A DNA stretch of 64,000 nt from Plumapathes pennacea (Eukaryota; Cnidaria; Anthozoa; Antipatharia; Myriopathidae): the NCBI GenBank assembly GCA_964036295.1, contig OZ038465.1, positions 12,238,667 through 12,302,666 on the forward strand, read 5' to 3'. The notes beneath the pieces were generated by a model. It did no database searches and had not been told where the DNA came from. It saw nothing but the letters and a program-made list of their open reading frames with translations. How positions within the stretch are numbered: position 1 is the stretch's first letter; each line of letters starts with the position of its first letter. Position numbers and translations under genes: made by a program. Shown piece by piece: positions 32,290-44,078 of the stretch.

Positions 32290-33600
32290 AGCCCTGCGGA
32301 CGGTGGCATTGTCTCGGGCATGCAGATTTAATGAGCTTTAATGATTGATTAAAATTGTTTTGTATGTGAACCTCACAACAAATCAAATACTGAAGGTTTA
32401 CTTAAAATTATACACGGGCTTCAAATCTCAGGGGATAGGGGATTTATACTGTTGTGACACATTCAAGTGTGCTTTAAACATCCCAAGTGTTTACGGTTAT
32501 ATTGCTTTCATAAGATAACCATGCTTTTGTTCTCTGCTCAAACGATTTTTGACCAATCAGACCGTATGCTCTTTCTAAAGTTTTTCTGAAAAGTAAATAT
32601 ACGGCATGTAAATTAGCACCTGAATATTTTTGACACTAAATTGGCTTTACATTAAATCATGGAGGAATTCAGCATGATATTTATTGTCTGCACTGCTGAC
32701 TCAAGCCGAACTAACAATATATTTTGTGTCTGTACTGTATTGGTATAGGACGGATAGCGCTTGAACGGTTTGTTGACCTCTACCAGCAAACATCGTTGTT
32801 CATAGTTTAATCCCCTAGCCCTACGAGGGTACTAATCCAGATCACTATTTCGTTTTTGAATTTTGTCATCCCGGGCTTGTGACGATACGGGTTTCCGAAG
32901 ATTTTGCGTGAATCAGTTTGCATTCTTTCATAGACTTCTCACGTTTGGCAATATTGAATGAAAAACGCAAGTATGAATAAGAGCAAGATATTACCTCGAC
33001 AAAGTTGAACAGTTCCGAACAGGAAACGGAAGGGCGCTAGAAGGGCGGATTACTACATGAGGTTATGCAAATACGTGGTCAACCTTGATACCAAAAATAC
33101 GTGAAGGTTACGGTTGCAGCGGAAATATGTCATCACAAAATTAACATGAAATCCCAGAATTCACTTGTACGCAGTGTCTCTGTATATATACACGACGTTA
33201 TACAAATACGCGGTCAACCTCGATACCAAAGGAAACGTTTCATGTAAAGGCCACGGTTTCAGTGGAAATGTTTCACGAGATTAACAGAAAACTACAGAAT
33301 TCAGGTATATGCAGTCTCTCTATACGTATATTATTTTGTGTGCGATTTTAGGACATCGGACGATTTATTTTTTACCCCATTTCTCCTGTTGTACGCCATG
33401 AACTCTGTTTAGCAGTATTTAACCAGTTTACACAAATATAGCAAATTCATAGCGTGGCTCTTTTATTGAGTCATCTTCCGCAACATTGACCATAAATAGA
33501 TATTAGTAGCATTTTTAAGTGATTTTGTCTCGTTCGTGACTCAACTTTTTCCGTCGTATTTGACTTGTAGGTTCTTCCAATGGAACAAATAATGAAAACC
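32290..33600. repeat. right arm of the large inverted duplication
   Basis: Complementary to 27130-29290 block by block. Its orientation matches the head region of the later tandem units (for example GGAAACGGAAGGGCGCTAGA at about 33021 recurs at 39797, 47000, 51168, 55305, 59457). Confidence 0.75.
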
Positions 33601-33684
33601 ACTACTCTTCAGTATTTAGTTTTGTTAATTTCAAGTTAGTTAATAATACTAATGAAAATAACAGTCTTTGATATGGAAAACATA

Positions 33685-33688
33685 TACA

Positions 33689-33718
<30 letters not shown>
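33685..33718. repeat. (CATA)n microsatellite
   Basis: Eight or so CATA units at the left edge of the KLF-bearing duplicated block. Confidence 0.85.
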
Positions 33719-33719
<1 letters not shown>

Positions 33720-34610
33720 GTCCAGAAAAAAGTTAGCGAGAAAAACGACGCGTGTTGTCTAAAACAACTTTTCTTTGTTCTCGGTTATAGACTGGCATGG
33801 TTTTCAACCAATCAGAGCACGTGTACTATCAAAGCTATTTTTACGTTTAGATATATTGCTAAATGTTGAGGTCCCACCACCATTAACCCTAAATGAACTA
33901 TCCTGCAGATTGGTGTTCGACGAGATTGATTTTGATTTAAAATGGTGTCATTCATGCCAACTATGCCGGGAGTGTTTTACAGGTAAGCTTTCCAATAGTA
34001 TGGAAGTACATTAAAACTGGCTCAAACAGCAACAAGCACGGATTGATGTATTTTCTACGAGTCATTCGTTATCACCAAATAGTTTAAACAAACGCAAACA
34101 CACAACTGTTCAAGGAGTCATTAGTAAAATCGCCATACCAATGCTGTTATGGTCATCACTACCACTAATACTGACTGAAATCTCCTGAAAATTGGTGATC
34201 AACGAAAGAGGCTTTGTTTCAAATGTGCTTAAACGAGCACATCTTGATGTATGTTCCACATTCGTTATCACCGAATCGTCTAAAACGAACGCAAACACAA
34301 CTACTCAGGGTATCGATGATAAGGTATCACCACCCAAATGACCACTTTCCAGCATATTACTTTTAAATGGCATCAACTGACTATAAACATAGGCATGTTA
34401 TATATCAAACTATTTTTTATTAAATTTTCTAGTTGCTGCTTATAGTGTATGTTATTGATACCAAATATGACAAACGTTATTGTGCAATCATCGACGTCAC
34501 AGGTGTTTTTTTCACTTAATATCCCTCGGTATTAAACCGATTGGAACGAAACAAATGGTATATAAAAGGGCCCATGGAGGTCTGAAAAGCTGTATCTCAG
34601 GGATTTTTTA

Positions 34611-35921
34611 TCCCCGAGCGAAGCGAGGGTAATAATTACGACGCTTATGCAGCAAAATCGCCTTATGTGGAGACTCCAAGCGGGTCGCCATCTCGAAGTC
34701 AGTCAGTCAGTGGTACGTACGACCAGGCCCAGAATGCATTGAGAGCACCTCACAAAGGATTGGTCACGCGTGACCGACAGAAAGAAAAGCGATTTGAACG
34801 AAGCAACAATATTGTACTGCATTCACGAAAGTGAATTCGAAAACTGCAAAATTGGAAACACAACAGTCTAACGAATCTCGTCTTCAAAAGAGAAGGGAAC
34901 ACGGGTAATCGTGGGAACGATCGAACAGTCAATTCCGACTCAAGAAAAGACGACATTCATGTGGGCGACAGCGTCGTAAACAGAATTGTGCCGATGAAAT
35001 GACTCCGCAAAGAGAACAGCGCAAGAATGCCGATCAAGAGCGACATGAACAGAACACCGCTTGAAAGGGAATTGGTAACTTCAGGAGAAAAAGCGGGCAA
35101 AATCGCAAGTACGCCGTATATATTCTGTCTGTATCTTGTGACCCGATCACTTCAAGAAAATATTAAAATCTGCTATCTAATATCTAAATCATTTTCTCTC
35201 GAGGTATTGTTTTAATACCGGCTTCTGTCGCCAGTTTCGGCTAGCGTATTTGCTCAGAGGAGTCGGAACCTGGGGTTTTAAATGATTTAGTCAGATGTCT
35301 GTTTTTCTTTCTAGATCTAAAACTGTAATTGTCTATTCGAGAAATGCTACAATCTGACACGCGGTTATTGCAACGAGAATCATTCACAAGCTCTTTGAAG
35401 CATGATTAGATTTGAAGCCCGTGTATAATTTGTTTGATTTGATTCTGGGAGAAATCACGCTGTTTTGAGCGGGTTCACATGGAAAACAACTCGATTCATT
35501 AAATATGCATACCTCAAGGTCCAGTGCATGCATTCCAGAGTACAAAAAAAAAAAAAAAAAAAAAAAAGAAAAGAAATGGCACAGAAAGCCCATTTAATTG
35601 CACTCTATGACTAATTCAAAACTGGAAAATCAGTATTCCTTTTTTCCCGTCCTATGGCGGCCGACCAACTTCACAATTCAAGTGCTAAATGTTTGAGAAT
35701 GTGCCCTGCAGACTGCATGAATTAATTTGGTATGTCGACCGTGAGAAATACCTACGGCGTCACGCAATCGATTCTTCTTTCTACGCGAAAGTATAACACA
35801 CACTTGACTTCGAAGAAATGATTGCGTCAAAACTTCAGCAAAACAAAGGCTGCTTTTGTTGAGCAGTACCAAAGTAATAGTCGCCAGAGCGAGGAGGTAT
35901 CTACGATTATCGTATTTCTAG
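34611..35921 (+). mobile_element. non-autonomous Helitron-like element
   Basis: The insertion begins TCCCCGAGCGAAGCGAGG after A and ends TTTCTAG before T. A hairpin (TACGAT, T, ATCGTA) lies four bases before CTAG. The paralogous copy near 42290 has the uninterrupted site TTTTTATAAGTTTTGCTTC. A TC start, CTRR end, 3' hairpin and A/T host site without target duplication are the Helitron hallmarks. It is 1311 bases long, includes an A run at 35544-35566, and has no Rep/helicase frame. Confidence 0.75.
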
Positions 35922-36858
35922 TAAATTTTGCTTCCAAACGTTCATATGATTTTTGAAATTTCAGCGATGTGAGAAATTTTCACAGTTTACAATAAAACGC
36001 TCATAAAAGATGTTTGAAGCAAAATTTCAAATCTCTGAGACACTTTTTGTAGACCTCTATTATAGCTCTTTCATATACCCTTGGTTTCGTTCCGATCAGC
36101 AAAAAATTTAGTTTTATCCGGGTGGTTTTCCCAACAGTCACTGATCGCGCAATAGGTTCCTCAAGCTCAATATCCATGGCAAACACCACCGAAAATTAAT
36201 GTGCTGATTTGCAACAAACATTTTGATATATCGCATGCCAATGTTTCATGTTTTTTTGTCAAGTAAAAAACTTAAACATGTATAACATATTTTGGGGGAG
36301 TGACACCTTAAGAGAAGTATGTCAGTAAGCATGACTATGATTACCATTTTAGGGTATAATCCGGGATAGTAAAATATTCTTCATAGCTTTAATTTCTAAT
36401 TGGTGATCTAGAATCCGTATGTTCAGTAATTGTACAGGGGGAATTCGGTCATGGTATCAATCACATTTGGGAACATATCTGAGAAAACATATCTGGACGT
36501 GTGACGTAAGATCAAATGTGCAGAAATTAGGAGAGAGATACCAAGCATTTGTATGAATAGGCTCGTTATGGTTTTCAGGCAATCCATGGAGATTCAAACT
36601 ACAAAACTTTGCAGCCCTATTTGAGTCTCTTGCCATAGAACCTAATAACCCTATGGGCGTCATGACGTCATGTAATATGTCTGCATACATGTTTACCACA
36701 CATACATATGCATTATATACTAAGTGTCTGTTCATGCAGTAACACTTCACACACACACACACGACATTCATACATTGGACAACACATTTGTCGGGCACAT
36801 ACATCCTACTCCCCTCTTCCTCCTTCTTCACACGTATGTAATCAGTGCATCAATTGTA

Positions 36859-36862
36859 TATG

Positions 36863-36896
<34 letters not shown>

Positions 36897-36905
36897 TGTG
36901 TGTAT
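36859..36905. repeat. (TATG)n microsatellite, copy 1
   Basis: About ten TATG units; the orthologous tract in copy 2 (43166-43310) is three times longer. Confidence 0.9.
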
Positions 36906-37726
36906 CATATGTTTGTTTTTTTGTATGTTAGTTACTTATGTATTATATATTAAAAGTATGTGGACATGTCAGTCATGTATGTGTGTATGCAGTCCCTGAA
37001 AAGTTTGATCCCTGTTGGTAAACTACGTGTTCCAATACAAGCGTGGAAGTTGCTTTACTACTGTTAAGTTGTCGTATCGGGTGATATTTATCGGAGTATT
37101 TCTCGGCATATGGCACTTAATAAACTTTGAGAAGCATTGGGGATATAACAATACAGTCTTTACCGTTGGAGTAACGTTCTACTTTTTAATATATAAAATT
37201 TGGTGTTCAGTTGATATTGACTTAGTTTGTGGTACGGCAGAGAAACAGCCCAGAATCTTCTCGACCGTAGCCTTTCAACCATGCTCAAAGTGGAATTCAA
37301 AAAGGAAAAAAAAAGACAAAAAATATTAGGAAAAAAGAAATCTGATCACCGTATTTTACGGGGGTCCCGCGAGTATATATATAATACATCAAGCTACGGT
37401 GGATTGAAACCAATAAATCAAACATTGATCATTTGGGAAACTAACGATCGAATTGATTTAAAATGATGACACGTCCTGCTGGTTCCATTTGAACGTTTAT
37501 AGTGAGTTTCAACAAGTATCTTTGGTTAAGTAATGTTCATTGTTGGCAGTAAAAGAGACTTGGCACCACTCGATCTCTTTACTGCACTTCCATTTGAACG
37601 AGTAAACTAAGAAATCCCAACGCTCGGCCGAAGCATGCAGATGATACTCCACTATTGTTCCATGTTTAGACTTTGTTTTAGTTCCACTTGAGCAGTATAG
37701 ACAGCGACAACTTGAGCTGTCTCCGC

Positions 37727-38296
37727 TCAATCTTCTTGGCTTTTCGTGGCCTGTGACTGTTGTACTTCTGGGTGAATTTTTTTGATGTGCGCTGCTCGGT
37801 GGTCAGAGCGACTGAATGGCCTTCCGCACTGAGGACATCGATACGGCTTTTCACCGGTGTGTCTACGAAAATGTCGCTTGAGCTCATCAGACCTCCGAAA
37901 CTTCCAGCTGCACTCCTTCCACGGACAAGTGAAAGGCTTCTCTCCCGTGTGGATCCGACCGTGAGTACAAAGGTGCGAGCTCTTTTTGAAACGGTTGCCG
38001 CAGCCTGGAAAACCGCAAGTGAATACGCAATCCTCCTTAGGCACCTTTAAGCGATTGATACAGACAGTAAATTGAGGGATCTTGGCATTATAGATGGCGC
38101 TTGCTCCAGACATATTCTCCCTTATTTCTGGATAAGGCATTTCGGACGTGCATGCAATTTCAGCGTAAAAACAGCCATTTCTACGTAGTTCAAACTGGCA
38201 ATCACTCCTCTGAGAATTTGCTTCAGCCATTTCAGCTCGCGTGCTACAGGGTTCTAAACAAGTCGTGGAATGACTTGCGCACAAGTAGTGGTCCAT
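37727..38296 (-). CDS. KLF-like three-finger C2H2 transcription factor, copy 1
   Basis: Intronless frame of 189 codons. Three contiguous C2H2 fingers occupy about residues 92-175: CX4C with KKSSHLCTH and HX3H; CX4C with RRSDELKRH and HX3H; CX2C with SRSDHRAAH and HX4H. The linkers HTGEKPF and HTGEKPY and the helix sequences are those of the KLF/Sp family, nuclear factors that bind GC/CACCC boxes. The N-terminal 90 residues are not recognised. In finger 3 the conserved core leucine of the helix is arginine (RSDHR), which is unusual. A second in-frame ATG at codon 22 has a better context. Absence of introns may mean retroposition. Near-identical copy 2 lies 6352 bases away. Confidence 0.8.
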   Translation of the reverse strand: MDHYLCASHSTTCLEPCSTRAEMAEANSQRSDCQFELRRNGCFYAEIACTSEMPYPEIRENMSGASAIYNAKIPQFTVCINRLKVPKEDCVFTCGFPGCGNRFKKSSHLCTHGRIHTGEKPFTCPWKECSWKFRRSDELKRHFRRHTGEKPYRCPQCGRPFSRSDHRAAHIKKIHPEVQQSQATKSQED

Positions 38297-39169
38297 TTAG
38301 TCTGAAGTGCTAGTGATTGTAGCTGACCCTCTCGCAAGCGACACATTTAAAATTTCAGACAATAATTATAGTTGCTTAGGTGATTGGTCTGGGTCTCGGA
38401 TCTAGAATTTTCTTTACCTGATGCTGATGTGACCAATGTTTCAGTGATGCTTTCTAATTGCTCTGCCTAACGTGACGCACGTAGGGGAACCTTAGCGATA
38501 CAATATAGAGTATGTCTCGAATTGATGTGTATATACATTATTGATGAGAAGTCGAAGAGAAGAAGAGAAGTTACGGTAATATTTTAAGGGAAGGGGTAGT
38601 CCAGCCGTAACTTTTCATATTCTAATGCTGAAAGAAAGCAGCTCATGCAGCGCTACGATTCAAAAGGCAGATTTACTCGGAATGATTTAAAGCGGTAGGA
38701 GTTTGAAAATATTCTTTACAGAATTTCACCAATCTTGACTTCAAAAGTCTCTCCAGAAGGTTGGATGGGCGGGCGTTAAGCTAACACTGTATAGCAAATT
38801 CCGTTAAATATTTTGCCGTGCACATACGCGAACAAAAGAGATCGGTTACACTACGTGAAGAGCAACAGTTTGAGCGTTGTAGCATGATAAGTTTCAATAA
38901 CTCAGTCACAAGACGATGTACAGAGGCGAAAATGTACCGAGGTTCTCATCTGAAGATGATCTCTTTATTGGTGGAATAGGCAATATTCGTATTCTCATGC
39001 GTCCTCGGAGAATGGGCCGACTTCTGTATCAGATCGAGGCTAATGCGGGCCGATATGAATAGTACACACCGCTGTAGGTGTAGTTTGAGCACGATGAGAA
39101 GTCCGCACTCCAATTGGACATCAACCCAAGCGGGTTTGGAAGGCTGACATTTACATTAACCTTTAGCTT

Positions 39170-39383
39170 CCTTCGATCACATCCGTGGTGCTTTCGTCCT
39201 TGTCTATAGCATCCAGATGAAATTCCTGTGCTTTTACGACCAGTTCTACTGATTCAATGTTGTTTTCCTGGGAAAGCGCGATTCCTTGTTTCTGCAAAAA
39301 CGCTTTAGCTCTGGAACTCTCCAATTACTCAGTTCTTTTCCCGCCATCTTGAAGATTTTGATCCGCACTTGCTTCGATTTCAT
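39170..39383 (-). pseudogene. SAP-domain-like N-terminal relic, KLF block
   Basis: Reading from the ATG at 39345-39347 (or 39381-39383) the frame gives KELSNWRVPELKRF, then a single missing T breaks it; the next frame continues FLQKQGIALSQ and ESVELVVKAQEF. The pattern (ELKRFL..GI) resembles a SAP DNA-binding helix-turn-helix as found at the N-terminus of some transposon-derived proteins. Assignment is tentative. Confidence 0.4.
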
Positions 39384-40126
39384 TTGAATTTATAAACTCT
39401 CTCCAGGCTGCCCGAGAAGAGTATTGCCTATTGACATTATTCTCTTCCTCGGAGTGAATCATCCAAACTCTCGGAAGTAGGGTAATACGAAGCAAGCATA
39501 ACATTGTAGCGTATTATGCTGCAATGCTCAAACTGCAGGTAGTCGCTAATTCTAATGTTTTCACATGACGGATAGCGCTTAAATGAGTTCAGATGTTCTC
39601 TATTGTCTATAGTTTAATCCCTGAGCCCTGCGGGGGTACTAATCCAGACTGTTATTTTATTTTTGGATTTTGCCATCCCGGAGTTGTGACGATACGATTT
39701 TGCGAAAGTTTTGCGTGAATCCGTTTGCATTCTTTCATATAAAGAAAAACGCAGGTGTAGTGAATATTACCTCGAGAAGGTTAAACAGCTCCGAACAGGA
39801 AACGGAAGGGCGCTAGAAGGGCGGATTTCTACACGACGTTTTGCAAATACGGGGTCAACCTCGATACGAAAGGAAACGTTTCAGGGGAAATGTTTCAGAA
39901 AATTAACAGAAACGGCAGAATTCAGTTATACGCAGTATCTATATGTATATAGTTTTGTGGACGATTTCACGACATTGGACGGTTTATTTTTTACCCCATT
40001 TCTCCTGTTGTACGTCATGAACTCTGTTTAGCAGTATTTAACCAGTTCACACAAATTTGCATCTGTATTTATAGTACGTATTCCATATATGGAACAACCG
40101 GACGAGCAAATACCTGGCCCTGGGCC

Positions 40127-40363
40127 CGGTTTTTCGAAAGCCGATTAAGCTAATCCAGGATTAACGAAATTATTTCTCTTGACCTCTCTGCCAATAAACT
40201 GCAGAGTTTTGTTCGAAGATGGATTAATAAGCTTGTTTTAGCTGAAAACGTATCAAGAAAATCGTTGCAGGACAAAACCTTCACATTTTTAGGCTTATAA
40301 ATGACAAGAAAGTTTACACCTAATCCAGAATTAGCCTAATCGTGCTTTGAAAAACCGGGCCCT
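40127..40363. mobile_element. nested GGCCCGGTTTTTCGAAAG-type MITE
   Basis: GGCCCGGTTTTTCGAAAGC at the left is mirrored by GCTTTGAAAAACCGGGCC at the right, inside the 9-bp-TSD element. Copy 2 of the host element (45210-45998) lacks it. CCTG flanks both sides, possibly the target duplication. Confidence 0.6.
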
Positions 40364-40502
40364 GATGAGCAAATACACAACCTTGAATAATAATTAGCCG
40401 TAAATACGTGGCGCACGAGCAAATTCGTGGCATTGAATAATAATTAGCCGTAACTTTGCAACTGGATAAACAGTGTTTGGATTATAGTTTAGACTTAGAT
40501 TT

Positions 40503-40555
40503 AAGGTTAGGGTTAGGGTTAGGGTTAGGATTAGGGTTATGGTCAGGGTTAGGCC
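40503..40555. repeat. telomere-like (TTAGGG)n tract, copy 1
   Basis: Four perfect and several mutated TTAGGG units on the plus strand within the 9-bp-TSD element. Confidence 0.85.
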
Positions 40556-41147
40556 GTAATTTTCGTAGATGTATATGTATTTCTCACTCGCATCAATTCA
40601 ATTTACGGCTAATTATTATTCAAGGTTGCGTATTTGCTCATTGGGCAATGTATTTGCTCATCAGGGCCAGGTATTTGCTCGTCCGGTTGTGCCTTATAAG
40701 GAATACGTACTATATATACCTATCCAAATTTAGCAAATGCATAGCGTGACCCTTTTATTGAGTCATTTTCCGCAACATTGACCACAAATAGATATTCGTA
40801 GCATTTTTAAGGGATTTCGTCTCGTTCGTGACACAACTTTTTCCGTCGCATATGACTTGGAGGTTCTTCCAATGGAACAAATATTTTCAGTATGTATTTT
40901 TGTTAATTTCAAGTTAGTTAATAAAATGAAAATAATATTCTTTTCATGATATGGAAAGCACACACATGCATACATACAAATGTCGAGAAAAAGGTTAAAG
41001 AGAAAAACGACGCGTGTTATACTGGTCTAAATATAAACTTTTCTTTGTTCTCGGTTATAGACTGGCATGGTTTTCAACCAATCAGAGCACGTGTACTATC
41101 AAAGTTATTTTTATAACTAAAACTTAAATTAGCGTTTAGATATATTG

Positions 41148-41490
41148 CGCCGATAGAGAACTGTAGTGAAGATCAATTACAAAGCTTACAAAAGTACTGT
41201 AGAATGGCTAATGGGAATGCCACTCTCCAAAGAATGGATTTTAAGGCTTTATCAGTTCAATCAATTCCGAATTTTATGTCTGATTTTATATTATGTTAAG
41301 TCAATTTAAATTTATAACATTTACACATATACACGTAGCTAGATTAGATTAGATTCATGATATTTACATATACATACGTAGCTAGATTAGATAGTTTTAC
41401 ACACGACCCCACAAAGCGGTAACGCTTAAACTTTATCATGTTTAAATAAAGATCATTGAGTGATTGATTGATTGATTGATTGATTGATTG
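41148..41490 (+). mobile_element. 5'-truncated non-LTR retrotransposon tail
   Basis: The paralogous site near 33857 reads AGATATATTG-CTAAATGTTG without interruption; here 343 bases intervene. The insert ends AATAAAGATCATTGAG plus (TGAT)n, and the target itself ends in ATTG. An open frame of about 45 codons at its left end stops at a TAA near 41298 and may be the C-terminus of a reverse-transcriptase ORF; that is a guess. Confidence 0.65.
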
Positions 41491-43165
41491 CTAAATGTTG
41501 AGGTCCCACCACCACTAACCCTAAACGAACTATCCTGCAGATTGGTGTTCGACGAGATTGATTTTGATTTAAAATGGTGTCACTTCATGCCAACTATGCC
41601 GGGAGTGTTTTACAGGTAAGCTTTCCAATAGTATGGAAGTACATTAAAACTGACTCAAACAGCACGTGGCTCAAACAGCACGTGGCTTAAACAGCAACGA
41701 GCGCGGATTGATGTATTTTCTACGAGTCATTCGTTATCACCAAATAGTTTAAACAAACGCAAACACACAACTGGTTCAAGGAGTCATTAGTAAAATCGCC
41801 ATACCAATGCTGTTATGGTCATCACTACCACTAATACTGACTGAAATCTCCTGAAAATTGGTGATCAACGAAAGAGGCTTTGTTTCAAATGTGCTTAAAC
41901 GAACACATCTTGATATATTTTCCACATTCGTTATCACCGAATCGTCTAAAATAAACGCAGACACAACTACTCAGGGTATCAATGATAAGGTATACCCCCC
42001 AAAATGACCACTTTCCAGCATATTATTTTTAAATGGCATCAACTGGCTAAATATAGGCATGTTATATATCAACTATTTGTAACAATAACTATTTGTTATT
42101 GAATTTTCTAGTTGCTGCTTATAGTGTATGTTATTGATACCAAATATGACAAACGTTATTGTTCAATCATCGACGTCATAGGTGTTTTTATATTTTTTAC
42201 TTAATATCCCTCGGTATTAAACCGATTGGAACGAAACCAATGATATATGAAAGGGCCCATGGGGGTCTGAAAAGCTGTGTCTCAGTTTTTATAAGTTTTG
42301 CTTCAAAATGCTTTTATGATTTTTTAAATTTCAACAATGTGAGAAATTTTTACAGTTTACAATAAAACGTTCATAAAAAATGTTTGAAGCAAAATTTCAA
42401 ATTTCTGAGACACTTTTTGTAGACCCCTATTAGCTATCATATGCCCTTGGTTTCGTTTCGATCGGTTAAAAAGTGAGGGACATTAAGTCAAAAAAATATA
42501 TATGTGGCGTCACTGATTGCGCAATAGGTTCCTCAAGCTCAATATCCATGGCAACCACCACCAAAAATTAATGTGCTGATTTGCAGCAAACATTTTGATA
42601 TAATAATCGCATGCCAATGTTTCATGTTTTTTGTCAAGTAAAAAAATATTAAACATGTATGACATATTTTGGGAGAGTGATACCTTAAGAGAAGTATGTC
42701 AGTAAGCATGACCATGATTACCATTTTAGGGTATAATCCGGGATAGTAAAACATTATTCATAGTTTCAATTTCTAATTGGTGATCTAGAATCCGTATGTT
42801 CAGTAATTGTACAGGGGGAATTCGGTCATGGTATCAATCACATTTGGGAACATATCTGAGAAAGCATATCTGGACGTGTGACGTAAGATCAAATGTGCAG
42901 AAATTAGGAGAGGCATACCAAGCATTTGTATGAATAGGCTCGTTATGGTTTTCAGGCAATCCATGGAGATTCAAACTACAAAACTTTGCAGCCCTATTTG
43001 AGTCTCTTGCAGTAGAACATAATAATCCTATAGGTGTCGTGACGTCATGTAATATGTCTGCATACATGTTTGCCACACATACATATGCATTATATACTCA
43101 GTGTCTGTTCATGCAGTAACACTTCACACACATCCTACCCGATATGTAATCAGTGCATCAATTGT

Positions 43166-43310
43166 GTATGTATGTATGTATGCATGTATGTATGTATGTA
43201 TGTATGTATGTATGTATGTATGTATGTATGTATGTGTGCATGTATGTATGTATGTATGTATGCATGTATGTATGTATGTATGTATGCATGTGTGTATATT
43301 ATATATTTCA
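43166..43310. repeat. (TATG)n microsatellite, copy 2
   Basis: About 35 TATG units with occasional TGCATG variants. Frames across it encode only low-complexity Tyr/Val/Cys/Met repeats and are not genes. Confidence 0.9.
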
Positions 43311-44078
43311 TTTTTTGTATGTTAGTTACTTATGTATTATATATTAAAAGTATGTGGACATGTCAGTCATGTATGTGTGTATGCAGTCCCTGAAAAGTTT
43401 GATCCCTGTTGGTAAATTACGTGTTCCAATACAAGCGTGGAAGTTGCTTTACTACTGTTAAGTTGTCGTATCCGGAGATATTTATCGGAGTATTTCTCGG
43501 CATATGACACTTAATAAACTTTGAGAAACATTGGGGATATAACTTTATAATATATAAAATTTGGTGTTCAGTTGATATTGACTTAGTTTGTGGTACGGCA
43601 GAGAGACAAGCCAGAAATCTTCTCGACCGTAGCCTTTCAGCCATGCTCAAAATGGAATTCAAAAAGGAAAAAAAGACAAAAAATATTAGGAAAAAAGAAA
43701 TCCGATCACCGTATTTTACGGGGGTCCCGCGAGTATATATAGAATACATCAAGCTACGGTGGATTGAAACCAATAAATCAAACATTGATCATTTGAGAAA
43801 CTAACGATCGCGTTGGTTTAAAATGATGACACGTCCTGCTGGTTCCATTTGAACGTTTATAGTGAGTTTCAACAAGTATCTTTGGTTAAGTAATGTTCAT
43901 TGTTGGCAGTAAAAGAGACTTGGCACCACTCGATCCCTTTACTGCACTTCCATTTGAACGAGTAAACTAAGAAATCCCAACGCTCGGCCGAAACATGCAG
44001 ATGATACTCCACTACTGTTCCATGTTTAGATTTTGTTTTAGTTCCAGTATAGACAGCGACAACTTGAGCTGTCTCCGC

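Larger units (their letters stand above)
33740..40059. repeat. KLF-bearing segmental duplication, copy 1
   Basis: Collinear with about 41020-45209 over most of its length: the GACTGGCATGGTTTTCAACC start, paired exon-like cassettes, the TATG microsatellite and the KLF-like ORF. Copy 1 alone carries a Helitron; copy 2 alone carries a LINE tail and, between its KLF part and the next head region, a 9-bp-TSD element. Confidence 0.85.
40060..40723. mobile_element. palindromic 9-bp-TSD element (MULE-like), copy 1
   Basis: Both ends carry inverted TATAGTACGTATTCC and ACAACCGGACGAGCAAATAC sequences. It is flanked by ACAAATTTG (40051-40059) and CCAAATTTA (40724-40732), each one change from ACAAATTTA, the uninterrupted site in array units (for example near 51641). 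A GAGCAAATAC motif recurs several times, and a telomere-like tract sits inside. Long inverted ends with 9-base duplications fit MULE-type elements. A second MITE-like insert occupies about 40127-40363. Confidence 0.65.

Noticed and set aside
40503-40555. Possible chromosome end
   Set aside because: The TTAGGG tract is short, impure, internal and repeated inside a mobile element with flanking duplications, so it is interstitial.
43070-43393. Long open frames of Met-Tyr-Val-Cys repeats
   Set aside because: They are translations of the TATG microsatellite, open in all three forward frames, with no composition or context of a gene.
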